Shown here: positions 50,530 through 58,902 of the stretch, one piece after another
Layout of the letters: the number at the start of each line of letters is the position of its first letter
Numbering within the stretch: the stretch's first letter is position 1
Assembly: GCF_030269605.1 (NCBI RefSeq)
Contig: NZ_BSTQ01000018.1
Span: 62,001-126,000 of the forward strand
Reading direction: 5' to 3'
From: Lentzea sp. NBRC 105346
GTDB taxonomy: Bacteria; Actinomycetota; Actinomycetes; Mycobacteriales; Pseudonocardiaceae
DNA: 64,000 nt
Position numbers and translations under genes: made by a program
Notes under the pieces: model-generated
What the model saw: the letters and a program-made list of their open reading frames with translations, nothing else
What the model was told of the DNA's origin: nothing
Databases searched by the model: none

Positions 50530-51447
50530 TCAGGCCGCGCCGACGAGCTCCCACAGTTGATCCGCTTCCGGCTCCTTCGGCTGGACCCGGTTGGGGTCCG
50601 GCGCATAGGGCTCGGTGGGCAGAGTCTGATAGGTGATCGCGTCCGGCTTCAGTCCGTGCAGCTTCTCGGCGAGATCCGCGAGCTTCGCCAGTGATCCCAG
50701 GTCCTCGTCCGTGACGATCGACTTCGTCGCGTCGTCGGCGAGCTCGAACGTCTTCACCGGATCGCCAAGCCAGTTCTCGTTCGCGAGCTTCGCGCTCAAC
50801 GCCTGCAGGAACTTGTGCTGCTGCTTGATGCGGTTCAAATCGCTGCCGTCGCCGATGCTGTACCGCGTGCGCACGAATGCGAGCGCCTGCTGTCCGTTCA
50901 ACGTGGTCTTGCCCGCGTCCAACGAAAGCCCGCTCTTCTCGTCGTGAATCGGTTCGTCGATTTCGATCTCGACGCCGCCGATCGCGTCCACGAGCCGGGC
51001 GAAACCGGAGAAGTCGATCTGGATGAAATGGTCGATCCGGATCCCGCTCATCGCCTCCACGGTCTTCACCGCGCAGGCCGCGCCACCGGTGGTGAACGCG
51101 CTGTTGAACATCACCTTCGAGGCGGGCGGGTTCGTGCCGCACGCCGGCCGCGCGACCATGGTGTCGCGCGGGATGCTGATGACCTTGGCGCGGTCGCCGG
51201 CGGCGTTGATGTTGACGACCATCGCCGTGTCGGACCGCCCGTCGTCCTTGCCGAGCACCAGGACGTTGAGCGTCTGGCCCGGAGTCTTCGGCGGCCGCGC
51301 CTCGGCGGGCCCGATCTCGTGCTCGAGGTTGACGGTCTGCAGGTTGCCGTCGAGCCGCCAGTAGCCGTAAGCGACGCCGCCCGCCAGCGAGACGACGCCT
51401 GCCACGACCGCGACGCCAAGCCAGCGTTTCAAGTGGACGGTTGCCAT
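50530..51447 (-). CDS. LytR-CpsA-Psr (LCP) family protein
   Basis: 305-aa envelope enzyme of the LCP family, which transfers glycopolymers from polyprenyl carriers to peptidoglycan. One N-terminal transmembrane helix (about residues 8-30), then an extracellular LCP domain with VLVLGKDDGRSDTAMVVNIN (about 60-79), the conserved Arg in ISIPRDTMV, and VRTRYSIGDGSDLNRIKQQH (about 190-209). A lone Cys pair (PACGTN, AACAV) could form a disulfide. Start ATG 51447 (MATVHLKRW); a longer start at 51507 is possible. In arabinogalactan-bearing actinomycetes such enzymes attach arabinogalactan. Confidence 0.9.
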   Translation of the reverse strand: MATVHLKRWLGVAVVAGVVSLAGGVAYGYWRLDGNLQTVNLEHEIGPAEARPPKTPGQTLNVLVLGKDDGRSDTAMVVNINAAGDRAKVISIPRDTMVARPACGTNPPASKVMFNSAFTTGGAACAVKTVEAMSGIRIDHFIQIDFSGFARLVDAIGGVEIEIDEPIHDEKSGLSLDAGKTTLNGQQALAFVRTRYSIGDGSDLNRIKQQHKFLQALSAKLANENWLGDPVKTFELADDATKSIVTDEDLGSLAKLADLAEKLHGLKPDAITYQTLPTEPYAPDPNRVQPKEPEADQLWELVGAA

Positions 51448-51493
51448 GACACCGACGGTCCCGGTGCGATGTCCGGGACACGTTCGTGCGATG

Positions 51494-52459
51494 TCATGGT
51501 TCTGCAACAGTGAGCGTGTCGATCATCCAGTCCAGGAAGCGTTCGGTGTCCACGGTCACCGCGTACTTCGCGGGCGTGCGGTCCTTCGCGATGTCCCGGT
51601 CGAACGGCGATCCGGGCGCGAGGTACCGCAGGTCGGCGACCAGCTGGCCGCGCGTGTGCCGGCCGGTCAGCTCGATCGCGAACCGCTCCTCGCGGTACGT
51701 CGCGAGGTCCGGGTCCAGCATGATCGCGACGGCCAGCGAGTCGTGCGGCACGAACCCCGGCTTGCCCAGGAAGCTCTCGTAGAACGCCGCGTAGAAGCCC
51801 ACGATGCTGGTCGCGTACGCGGCGATCGGGTTGTTCAGCGCCGCGAGCCGGGCGAGCCACCGGTCGTCGGCGTGCGCCTCCATGGTGACGTCGAGCCCGA
51901 CGACCGTGAGGTCCGGGAAACCCGCGCCGAGCACGTGGTCGGCGGCCTCCGGGTCGTGCCAGAAGTTCGCCTCGGCGTACGAGGTGATGTTGCCCGGCGC
52001 GTTGAGCGCGCCACCCATGACGACGATCCGCTCCAGCAGTTTCGGCAGCTCCGGCTCCAGCTGGAGCGCGAGTGCCACGTTCGTCAGCGGTCCGAGCGCG
52101 AGCAGCGTCAGCTCACCAGGGTTCGCGCGGGCCAGCCGCACGATCTGTTCGGCGGCCGACTCGTTCGTCGGTCGCGTGACGGGCTCGGGGCCGGCGAACC
52201 CGCCGAGGCCGTCGTCACCGTGCACCGACTCGGCGGTCATGAGCGGCTGGGCGAGCGGCCGTTGCGCGCCGCCCGCGACGGGGATGTGCGTCAGGCCGAG
52301 CAGTTCGAGCAGGCGCAGCGTGTTCGCCGTGGCCTGTGGGGCGGGCACGTTGCCGTGCACGGTGCCGATCGCGACGATCTCGGCCTCGGGTGATGCGGCC
52401 AGGTTGAAGAGCGCCAAGGCGTCGTCGACGCCGGGGTCCGTGTCCACGATGATCCGCAT
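51494..52459 (-). CDS. inosine-uridine preferring nucleoside hydrolase
   Basis: 321-aa IUNH-family enzyme hydrolysing the N-glycosidic bond of ribonucleosides. The Ca2+-binding signature VDTDPGVDDALAL is at residues 5-17; GPLTNVALAL, VVMGGALNAPGNIT and HDSLAVAIML supply the other active-site parts. ATG 52459 gives the exact family N-terminus (MRIIVDTDPG). Likely in nucleoside salvage; no transporter is adjacent. It is followed by the LCP gene in the same direction after 46 bp. Confidence 0.92.
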   Translation of the reverse strand: MRIIVDTDPGVDDALALFNLAASPEAEIVAIGTVHGNVPAPQATANTLRLLELLGLTHIPVAGGAQRPLAQPLMTAESVHGDDGLGGFAGPEPVTRPTNESAAEQIVRLARANPGELTLLALGPLTNVALALQLEPELPKLLERIVVMGGALNAPGNITSYAEANFWHDPEAADHVLGAGFPDLTVVGLDVTMEAHADDRWLARLAALNNPIAAYATSIVGFYAAFYESFLGKPGFVPHDSLAVAIMLDPDLATYREERFAIELTGRHTRGQLVADLRYLAPGSPFDRDIAKDRTPAKYAVTVDTERFLDWMIDTLTVAEP

Positions 52460-52593
52460 GCCGCCCAGTCTGCCTCCGGCCGACCGGTGCCGTCGCGTCA
52501 TTTGGCCATGTCCCAAAGGTCCTGATCGGACTGTTGAAGAACGCGGACACGAACCACACAGGATCTTCAAAAGTTCCCGGCAGCCTGCTGGGC

Positions 52594-53367
52594 ATGACCC
52601 GAATCCTGCTGGCAGTGGTGGCGCTGCTCGCGACGGCCGTGCCGTCCGCGTCCGCCAAGCCGCTGCCCGTTGTCGACGTCTTGGTCCTGTACACCCCGAA
52701 ATCCGTCGAGACCTACGGTGGCCTGGCGCGGTTGCGGGAGATCTCCGCCAAGAACGAGGCCATCACCAACGAGTCGTTCCGCAACAGCAAGGCGAAGGTG
52801 CGCGTCCGCGTCGTCGGCCTGGAGCCCGCGCCGGACTACAACCTGGACGGCAAGCCCGAGGCCGACGCGGCGTACGACTACCTGTTCCACAAGCCCGAGT
52901 CGGCCGCGGCCTTGCGTGACAAGTACAAGGCGGACGTCATGCACCTGCTCGCCGCCGACGTCGGCGGGTTCTCCAACTCCCAGACGGCGCCCGTGGCGAA
53001 GACCAGCCCCGGCGCGGGGAAGATGATGCTGGTCGGCTACGACCGGCCCTACCTGGTGCTCGGTTTCACGCACGAGCTCGGCCACCTGCTCGGCCTGGAC
53101 CACGACAAGTACGTCGGCGGCGGCCGGTTCCCCGGCTACGAGTGGGCGCGCGGCTATGTGGCGCCGTCGATGAAGTGGCGCACGGTCATGGCGTACGAGG
53201 ACAAGTGCCGCGACGCGGGCGTCGAGTGCCCGGACATCCCCTATTTCTCCAATCCCTCGCTGACGTACCAGGGTGAACGCCTCGGTCAGCCGAAGGGCTC
53301 ACCCGAGGAGGCCGACGAGGTGTCGATGCTCGACGAGTCCGCTCCGATCGTGGCGGCGTACCGGTGA
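52594..53367 (+). CDS. secreted metzincin-type zinc metalloprotease (reprolysin-like)
   Basis: 257-aa secreted protease. Signal peptide MTRILLAVVALLATAVPSASA (cleaved ~21), then VVDVLVLYTPKSVETYGG, typical of reprolysin-like bacterial peptidases. The zinc site is HELGHLLGLDHD (about residues 160-171), the extended HExxHxxGxxHD metzincin motif, with a Met-turn in WRTVMAYE (about 198). There is no propeptide or C-terminal domain, so it is short for the family. Its stop overlaps the GTG of a trypsin-like protease gene (GTGA), linking the two secreted proteases in one operon. Confidence 0.87.
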   Translation: MTRILLAVVALLATAVPSASAKPLPVVDVLVLYTPKSVETYGGLARLREISAKNEAITNESFRNSKAKVRVRVVGLEPAPDYNLDGKPEADAAYDYLFHKPESAAALRDKYKADVMHLLAADVGGFSNSQTAPVAKTSPGAGKMMLVGYDRPYLVLGFTHELGHLLGLDHDKYVGGGRFPGYEWARGYVAPSMKWRTVMAYEDKCRDAGVECPDIPYFSNPSLTYQGERLGQPKGSPEEADEVSMLDESAPIVAAYR

Positions 53368-54170
53368 GGCGCGCGCTGCTCGCCCTCGCGTTGCTGCTTG
53401 CCTTCCCCGCACAGGCGTGGGCGATCTATGGCGGGCAGGAGGCTTCGCAGCCGTACCCGTTCATGGCGTCCGTGCAGTTCAAGACGGGTCATTGGTGTGG
53501 CGGCACCTTGATCGCGCCGCAGTGGGTGATGACCGCGAAGCACTGCCTGATCTACGTACCCGATGAGCCCTACCGGCAGGCGCAGCCGTCCGACGTGACG
53601 GTCCGCGTCGGCAGCCTCGACCGGTCTTCCGGCGGTGAGCTGGTCGGCGTGACCGAGTTCCGCGTGCACGGTCTGCCGATCCAGCCGAAGCCGACCGACG
53701 GCCAGGAGATCCGCGGCACCGACATCGCGTTGCTCAAGCTCGCGCATCCGGTTTCCGTCCAACCAGCCCGGATCGCTTCCTCGCCGGGTGGTCCCGATGT
53801 CCGGCTGCTGGGCTGGGGGTACAACTGCCAGCACCCGCGCGGGCACGGGTGCGCCCCGATCCCCGAGCGGCTGCGTGAACTGGACACCGTCACGTTGCCG
53901 CGCGAGGGCTGCGTCTCGACGAAGCCTGGGGACAGCAGCATCGCGGACAAGGAGCTCTGCCAGGCGGCGACGGCCCGCGGTGAGACCGTGCGGCCGCACG
54001 ACTCGGGCAGCCCGATGCTGATCCGCTGCGGCTCGGACTGGCTGGTCATCGGTGTGGCGTCCGGCCCGGTGCAGCAGGGTGCGGACGCGATCAACGGCAA
54101 GGGCGACGGTCCGAACATCTACACCGACGCCACGGCCTACCGCTCGTGGATCTCATCGCAAATTGGGTAG
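53364..54170 (+). CDS. secreted trypsin-like (S1) serine protease
   Basis: 268-aa exported S1 protease. Signal peptide to FPAQAWA (about residue 20), then IYGGQEASQPYPFMASV, equivalent to the IVGG new N-terminus created on activation. The triad is visible: His in MTAKHC (about 57), Asp in GTDIALLKL (about 118), Ser in RPHDSGSPML (about 213). The usual GDSGGP reads HDSGSP. With almost no propeptide between signal and IYGG, signal cleavage itself may activate it. GTG start coupled to the metalloprotease stop. Confidence 0.9.
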   Translation: MRRALLALALLLAFPAQAWAIYGGQEASQPYPFMASVQFKTGHWCGGTLIAPQWVMTAKHCLIYVPDEPYRQAQPSDVTVRVGSLDRSSGGELVGVTEFRVHGLPIQPKPTDGQEIRGTDIALLKLAHPVSVQPARIASSPGGPDVRLLGWGYNCQHPRGHGCAPIPERLRELDTVTLPREGCVSTKPGDSSIADKELCQAATARGETVRPHDSGSPMLIRCGSDWLVIGVASGPVQQGADAINGKGDGPNIYTDATAYRSWISSQIG

Positions 54171-54215
54171 TGCTCTTGTGGGCGCCTTCAGGACACTCGA
54201 GTCCTGGAGGTGCCC

Positions 54216-54716
54216 ATGAGCGTGCGACGAGCTTCGGTCGAGGACGCGGACGGGATCGCTCGCGTCCACGTGACCACGTGGCAGGTGGCGTACCGCGGTG
54301 TGATCGCGGACGAATACCTCGACGCGCTCGATTCTGGCGAGCGTGCCGTCGCGTGGCGCGAGCGGCTGACTGCGGGCGTCGGCACGGTTTTCGTTGCGGT
54401 GGAGGAGGAATCGGTCGTCGGTTTCATCGCGGTCGGTCCTTCCCCCGACGAGGACTGCCTCCAGCTGTTCGCCATCTACGTCTTGCCGTCGCACTGGGGC
54501 TCCGGCGCGGCCGCCGAGCTGCTGGACGCCGCCGTTGACTCGCGCATGACCGTGTTGTGGACGCTCGCGGACAACCCGCGGGCGCGGCGGTTCTACGAGC
54601 GGCACGGGTTCGCGTTCGACGGCGGCACCCAGAACCTGGAGTTCGGTGGGCGAGAGGTCCCGGTGGTCCGCTATCGCCGGGCTTCCGCACCGGGTTCCCT
54701 CGTCGCGGAGCGTTAG
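54216..54716 (+). CDS. GNAT family N-acetyltransferase
   Basis: 166-aa acetyltransferase; acetyl-CoA site region IYVLPSHWGSGAAAELLDAA (about residues 89-108), followed by the NPRARRFYERHGF segment (about 125-137). ATG 54216 has GGAGG 5 nt upstream. The last codons form one arm of a bidirectional terminator (54690-54737). Substrate unknown. Confidence 0.88.
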   Translation: MSVRRASVEDADGIARVHVTTWQVAYRGVIADEYLDALDSGERAVAWRERLTAGVGTVFVAVEEESVVGFIAVGPSPDEDCLQLFAIYVLPSHWGSGAAAELLDAAVDSRMTVLWTLADNPRARRFYERHGFAFDGGTQNLEFGGREVPVVRYRRASAPGSLVAER

Positions 54717-54737
54717 TCGCGTGACGAGGGAACCCGG
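54690..54737. terminator. bidirectional terminator overlapping the GNAT 3' end
   Basis: CCGGGTTCCCTCGTC (54690-54704) pairs perfectly with GACGAGGGAACCCGG (54723-54737), with extra GCG/CGC pairing in the loop. The first arm is coding sequence of the acetyltransferase; the second ends 5 bp before the stop of the convergent surface-protein gene. Confidence 0.8.
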
Positions 54738-54742
54738 CGTCT

Positions 54743-56986
54743 TCAGCAGCCGGTGATCTTGACGTCGTCCTGCCCCTCGAAGCGCAGGCCGTCGACGGTG
54801 CGGCCCATCAGGGTCGCGGTCGTCGAACCGCACGTCAGACCGGTCTTCTTGGTGTCGAACTGGCAAACGAGGTCAACGAGACCGTCATCATTGACGTCCT
54901 CGCCGCTGCCGCAGCGGACGAGACTCGCCTCGGTGCCGATGACACCGAAGGTGAGACTCTGCCGATCGACCTGAGTCAACGCGTTGAACTCGGCCGTGGA
55001 CAGGATCGCGACCGGAACCGCGCCCTCCTTCTTGAGGTTGATCGAGCTCGGGAAGCTGCGCGGCTTGACATCGATCGGCTGCCAGCTGATCGACGCCGTG
55101 TCGTTGGCGCGGTCGGTGTCCTCCGGGTGCGGTTCGTTCGCCTTGATCGTGGCCGATGTGCTCACCGTGTGCCTGCGGGCCTCGCTGCAGGACACGGTCC
55201 AGTCCTTGGTGAACGTGGCACTCGTGCCCGCGTTGAGGGTCCGTTCGTCCTGCTGGGTTCCCGCCGGCGTGAAGGTGCAGTCGGCGGGCGCGGTGAACCC
55301 GATCGTCGTGATGGTTGCGACAGCGTCGGCGGGACCGGCGTTCGCGACCGTCACCTTCGTGGTGCAGTTGAAGTTCTGCATCTGGTACTGCCGCTCGGAG
55401 CAGGTGATCCGGATGTCGGCGATCTTCAGGTCGACGCGTTCGAACACCTCGACGGTGTACTTCTCCGCCGTGCCCTTGTTGTTGGCGTCATTGGGATCAA
55501 TTACGTGCTTGTGGTCCAGCGTCACCTCAGAGGTGGCCGCGAAGTCGTGGAAGCTGCGCTTGTCACACGCCACGTCCCACTTGCTCACGACTGTCGTCGG
55601 TTCGCCGATCACGACGTCATCGTGTCTCGGGCTGCCGATCGGCGTGAGCACGCAGTCCTGCGGACCGGTCAGGCCGAGTGTGACGTCGGTCTTCGCCGGA
55701 CCGTAGTCGCCCGCGTTGGACACCACGGTCGTGACCGTGCATTCGAAGTGATCCCGGACGTAGGTCCGTTGTGCGCAAACGGTGTTCGTGCTGTCGATCC
55801 GCACATCCGCTTCGTCGATCACGGCGATGCTGACGGTCGTCGTTCGCTGGTTGCTGGACGTGTCGGGATCCGTCACACCCGGCGTGGTCACGGTCAGCGC
55901 GTTGTCGAACCGCATCGGATGATCGCTCGGGTCGAGGCAGGTGACGCCGACGTCGAAGACGACCTCGATCGGCTGTCCCAGCACCAGCCGACGCGTCACC
56001 GCCTGCTGCGCCGGTCTGAACGTGCAGTCCGCCGGGCCGCTCGCCGTGATCGTGTCCTGCACGTCGATCACGGGAGCCGGACCGCGGTTCTCTAGCACCG
56101 CCCGCACGCGCAACGGGTGTTCCGTGTCGGCGGTCATGTCGACGGGCGGGTCGAGCACCTCGAACGACACCTTCACCGCGTCGGCCTTCGTCTCCACGTT
56201 GCCGAAGTCGTTACCGCCGAAGGCGGGGTTGCCGATGCCGATGCCGACATGGACAGCACGCCGTTCCGCGGTGGTGCGGGTCCAGTCGGTCCGGTTCTCC
56301 TCGGTGACGGCGTAGTCGCCGGGAAGGTGTCCGTCGAGCCGGAACTCGTAGTACCCGTTGGCGTCCGTGGTCGTCGTGGCCACGTCGCCCAGGCTTTGAC
56401 CGGCGTCGGAGCGGTCGCGGTGCAGCGTCATGGTCCAGCCGGCGAGACCCGGCTCGTCGGGGTCACGCACGCCGTCGCGGTCGCGGTCGTGGAACTTGTG
56501 TCCGCTGATCACCGGAACGGGATTGTCCTTGCGTTGCGAGTAGTTCCCGCACGTGCGGGCGATGAAGCCGTTCCCGAACGTCAGGCTCGGCAACAGGATG
56601 TCGAGCTCGCGCTCGTCGTCGGAGAACGCGTCGACGACGTTGTGGAAGACTTCGCTGCCCACAACGCATTTGGTCGCGTCCACACAGATTCCGGACCACC
56701 GCTCGTCGCTGTTCGGGTGGAACACGCGGTCGGTCTCGTACGCGTACCAGATGAAGTTCGGGCTGAATCCGCGATCTCCGTAGTAGTCCCGGTGTTGCCA
56801 GATGACGTCCCGGCTCAGCAGGTATCCCTTGCCGGGGTCCAGGATGTAGGTGTTCCGCCCGCAGTCCGAGTTGATCATCTGAGCGCCGTTCGTCCAGCAC
56901 GGGCCGACAGCCTGCGCGGGCGTGGCGAGACCCAGGATCGGTATGGCGGCGGCTGCCGCGATGGTGAGTAGTCGTGCGATTTTCAC
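54743..56986 (-). CDS. secreted SdrD/DUF11-type surface protein
   Basis: 747-aa exported protein with signal peptide (cleaved after TPAQA, ~26). It has an N-terminal unique domain with cysteines (about 27-150), an SdrD-B-like Ca2+ domain (KFHDRDRDGVRDPDEPGLAG, about 164-183), then a series of DUF11/CARDB-like Ig domains (about 260-640) with repeated Cys-containing ADCTFxP motifs. The C-terminal ~110 residues contain an EF-hand-like loop, SGEDVNDDGLVDLV. No sorting signal or transmembrane anchor, so it is released or non-covalently held. Probably a structural or adhesin-like protein; function inferred from domains only. Confidence 0.82.
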   Translation of the reverse strand: MKIARLLTIAAAAAIPILGLATPAQAVGPCWTNGAQMINSDCGRNTYILDPGKGYLLSRDVIWQHRDYYGDRGFSPNFIWYAYETDRVFHPNSDERWSGICVDATKCVVGSEVFHNVVDAFSDDERELDILLPSLTFGNGFIARTCGNYSQRKDNPVPVISGHKFHDRDRDGVRDPDEPGLAGWTMTLHRDRSDAGQSLGDVATTTTDANGYYEFRLDGHLPGDYAVTEENRTDWTRTTAERRAVHVGIGIGNPAFGGNDFGNVETKADAVKVSFEVLDPPVDMTADTEHPLRVRAVLENRGPAPVIDVQDTITASGPADCTFRPAQQAVTRRLVLGQPIEVVFDVGVTCLDPSDHPMRFDNALTVTTPGVTDPDTSSNQRTTTVSIAVIDEADVRIDSTNTVCAQRTYVRDHFECTVTTVVSNAGDYGPAKTDVTLGLTGPQDCVLTPIGSPRHDDVVIGEPTTVVSKWDVACDKRSFHDFAATSEVTLDHKHVIDPNDANNKGTAEKYTVEVFERVDLKIADIRITCSERQYQMQNFNCTTKVTVANAGPADAVATITTIGFTAPADCTFTPAGTQQDERTLNAGTSATFTKDWTVSCSEARRHTVSTSATIKANEPHPEDTDRANDTASISWQPIDVKPRSFPSSINLKKEGAVPVAILSTAEFNALTQVDRQSLTFGVIGTEASLVRCGSGEDVNDDGLVDLVCQFDTKKTGLTCGSTTATLMGRTVDGLRFEGQDDVKITGC

Positions 56987-57112
56987 CCTGCGCCCCCTTA
57001 GGGCTCGGGAGCGGCCGCCGTCCGCTGGTTGACCTGGTGCAGGCCATATCGAGCCCCTCGTTCGGGGCCGTTACCCGATCACCCCGCCGGGCCAACGGGA
57101 ATCCGAATAGTG

Positions 57113-57634
57113 CTACCGCCGGTACTTCAACAGCACGACCTGACCGTCGAGCGTCCTGGTCTCGACGAGGTCGAACTTGACCGGGTTCGGGAACGTCGGC
57201 CGGCCGCCGCCCAGCACGACCGGATGCACGAACACCTGGTACTCGTCGATCATGTCCCGCTCGGTGAGCGCGGCCGCCAGCTCGGAACCGCCGAACAGCA
57301 GAAGGTTCTTGTCCCTCGGCAGGTCCTCCGGGCTCTTGACGATCTCGGCGTTCCAGCCGGCCTCCGTGAGCGTCCGGGAGACGACGAGCTTCGGGTACTT
57401 CCGCCAGATCGGGGCGAAGCGCAGGTCGTGCGGGTCCTGGGACATCTCCTCGGCCTTGGGCCAGAACCACGACATCATGTCCCAGACCTTGCGCCCGTAG
57501 AGGAACACGTCGGCGCTCTCGGTGAGCTGGTGCGAGTAGGCGGACATCTCCGGGCCCATCAGGGGCCAGTCGAACTCGCCGTTCGGTCCCTCGATGAAGC
57601 CGTCGACGGACTGGTGCACGAAGTGAGTGATCAT
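57113..57634 (-). CDS. dihydrofolate reductase family (RibD C-terminal-like) protein
   Basis: 173-aa protein with the DHFR/RibD reductase fold: MITHFVHQSVDGFIEGPNGE at the start, YGRKVWDMM (about 47) and NLLLFGGSELAAAL (about 113-126) for NADPH binding, ending HPVVLGGGRPTF. Such stand-alone proteins (YwjB/YyaP-like) are common in actinobacteria with unknown substrate. ATG 57634 follows a near-consensus AGGAGGAG ribosome-binding site. Confidence 0.88.
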   Translation of the reverse strand: MITHFVHQSVDGFIEGPNGEFDWPLMGPEMSAYSHQLTESADVFLYGRKVWDMMSWFWPKAEEMSQDPHDLRFAPIWRKYPKLVVSRTLTEAGWNAEIVKSPEDLPRDKNLLLFGGSELAAALTERDMIDEYQVFVHPVVLGGGRPTFPNPVKFDLVETRTLDGQVVLLKYRR

Positions 57635-57778
57635 GTCTCCTCCTGGGTTTGCCGAGGTAGACCGGAACAGCGTTGCGAACTCATCTGTGACCTGCGGCAC
57701 AGTCTTCCTGGGTGGCCGCTTCAGTGCCGTTGACCGTGACCAAGCGAGGTGCGTTGGTGGTCGGTTACCGTTCCTGAC

Positions 57779-58840
57779 GTGCGGGTCCTGTTCTCGACCA
57801 CCGCGGGAGCCGGCCACTTCGGCCCGCTGGTGCCGTTCGTCCGCTCGTGCCTTGCAGCCGGTCACGAGGCGATGGTCGCCGCCCCGGCCTCCTTCGAGTC
57901 TTCCGTTTCCTCTAGTGGGGCTGCTTTCTGGCCGTTCGGCGCTCCACCACCGGAGGCGATGGCCGCCGTGTTCGGCAGCCTGCCCGAGATGTCGCACGAG
58001 GAGGCCAACCGCACGGTCGTAGCGGAGATCTTCGCGCGCCTGGACGCCGCCGCGGCCGTGCCCAGGCTGCTGGAGGCCATCGCGTCGTGGCGCCCGGATC
58101 TGGTGATCCGCGAGTCGGCCGAGTACGGCTCACTGGTCGCCGCGGAAGTACATGGAGTGCCGTGCATCCGGGTCAACTCGGGCCTGACCGTCGTCGAGGA
58201 CCAGATGCTCTCCATGGCATCGTCCAACGTGGACCTGCTGCGCCTGTCGTACGGGCTGCCGGCCGGTCTGCCGGAGACGCCGTACTACACGCTGTTCCCC
58301 TCTTCTTTGGAGGAGACCCCGTCTTCCGCCGTCCGGTTCCGCGACCCGGCGTGGGTGCGCTCCACGGCCACCTCTCCGTTCGTCTATGCGACGTTCGGCA
58401 GCGTCGCCGGCGGCCTCCCGCATGTCGCTGAGGCCTTTGACAAGGCGTTGGCTGCCTTGGGATCCGTCGATGCCCCGGCGTTGCTGACCACCGGTGGTGC
58501 CGACGTTTCGTCTGCGCCTCCCAACGTGCGGGTATCGACCTGGGTCGACCAGACCGCCGTGCTGTCGCGGGCCACCGCGGTCGTGTGCCACGGCGGAGGC
58601 GGCTCGACCCTGGGCGCTCTGGCGGCCGGCGTACCTCTGGTCGTCGTGCCGCTGTTCGCGGAGGACCAGTACGTGAACGCGCGCCGGGTCGCCGCTCTCG
58701 GCGCCGGCTTGTCCGTCGGCCCTTCGGACATCGGCCCCGCCTTGCGTGAGGTGATGGCCGATCCGTCGTTCGCTACGGCTGCGCGCGCGGTCGCGGCCGG
58801 GATCGCCACCCACCCCAGCACGGACACGGCTTTCACATAG
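57779..58840 (+). CDS. glycosyltransferase, MGT/UGT (GT1) type
   Basis: 353-aa GT-B-fold glycosyltransferase. The N-terminus VRVLFSTTAGAGHFGPLVPF is the acceptor-side signature of macrolide-type GTs; the donor site is in VCHGGGGSTLGALAAGVP (about residues 278-295) followed by PLFAEDQYVNARRV. Family members glycosylate antibiotics or other small lipophilic acceptors with nucleotide sugars. There is no biosynthetic cluster around it, so it may inactivate an outside compound. Start GTG 57779. Its TAG stop lies inside the terminator stem. Confidence 0.88.
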   Translation: MRVLFSTTAGAGHFGPLVPFVRSCLAAGHEAMVAAPASFESSVSSSGAAFWPFGAPPPEAMAAVFGSLPEMSHEEANRTVVAEIFARLDAAAAVPRLLEAIASWRPDLVIRESAEYGSLVAAEVHGVPCIRVNSGLTVVEDQMLSMASSNVDLLRLSYGLPAGLPETPYYTLFPSSLEETPSSAVRFRDPAWVRSTATSPFVYATFGSVAGGLPHVAEAFDKALAALGSVDAPALLTTGGADVSSAPPNVRVSTWVDQTAVLSRATAVVCHGGGGSTLGALAAGVPLVVVPLFAEDQYVNARRVAALGAGLSVGPSDIGPALREVMADPSFATAARAVAAGIATHPSTDTAFT

Positions 58841-58879
58841 AAAAAGAGCCCCGGCGTTGGCCGAGGCTCTTTTTCTATG
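58836..58879. terminator. strong bidirectional terminator
   Basis: A 15-bp stem CATAGAAAAAGAGCC / GGCTCTTTTTCTATG with an inner CGGC/GCCG; it gives T-runs in both directions and serves the convergent glycosyltransferase and lectin-like genes. The TAG of the former is in the first arm. Confidence 0.9.
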
Positions 58880-58902
58880 GATCAGTAGAACAATTCTTCA
58901 GA

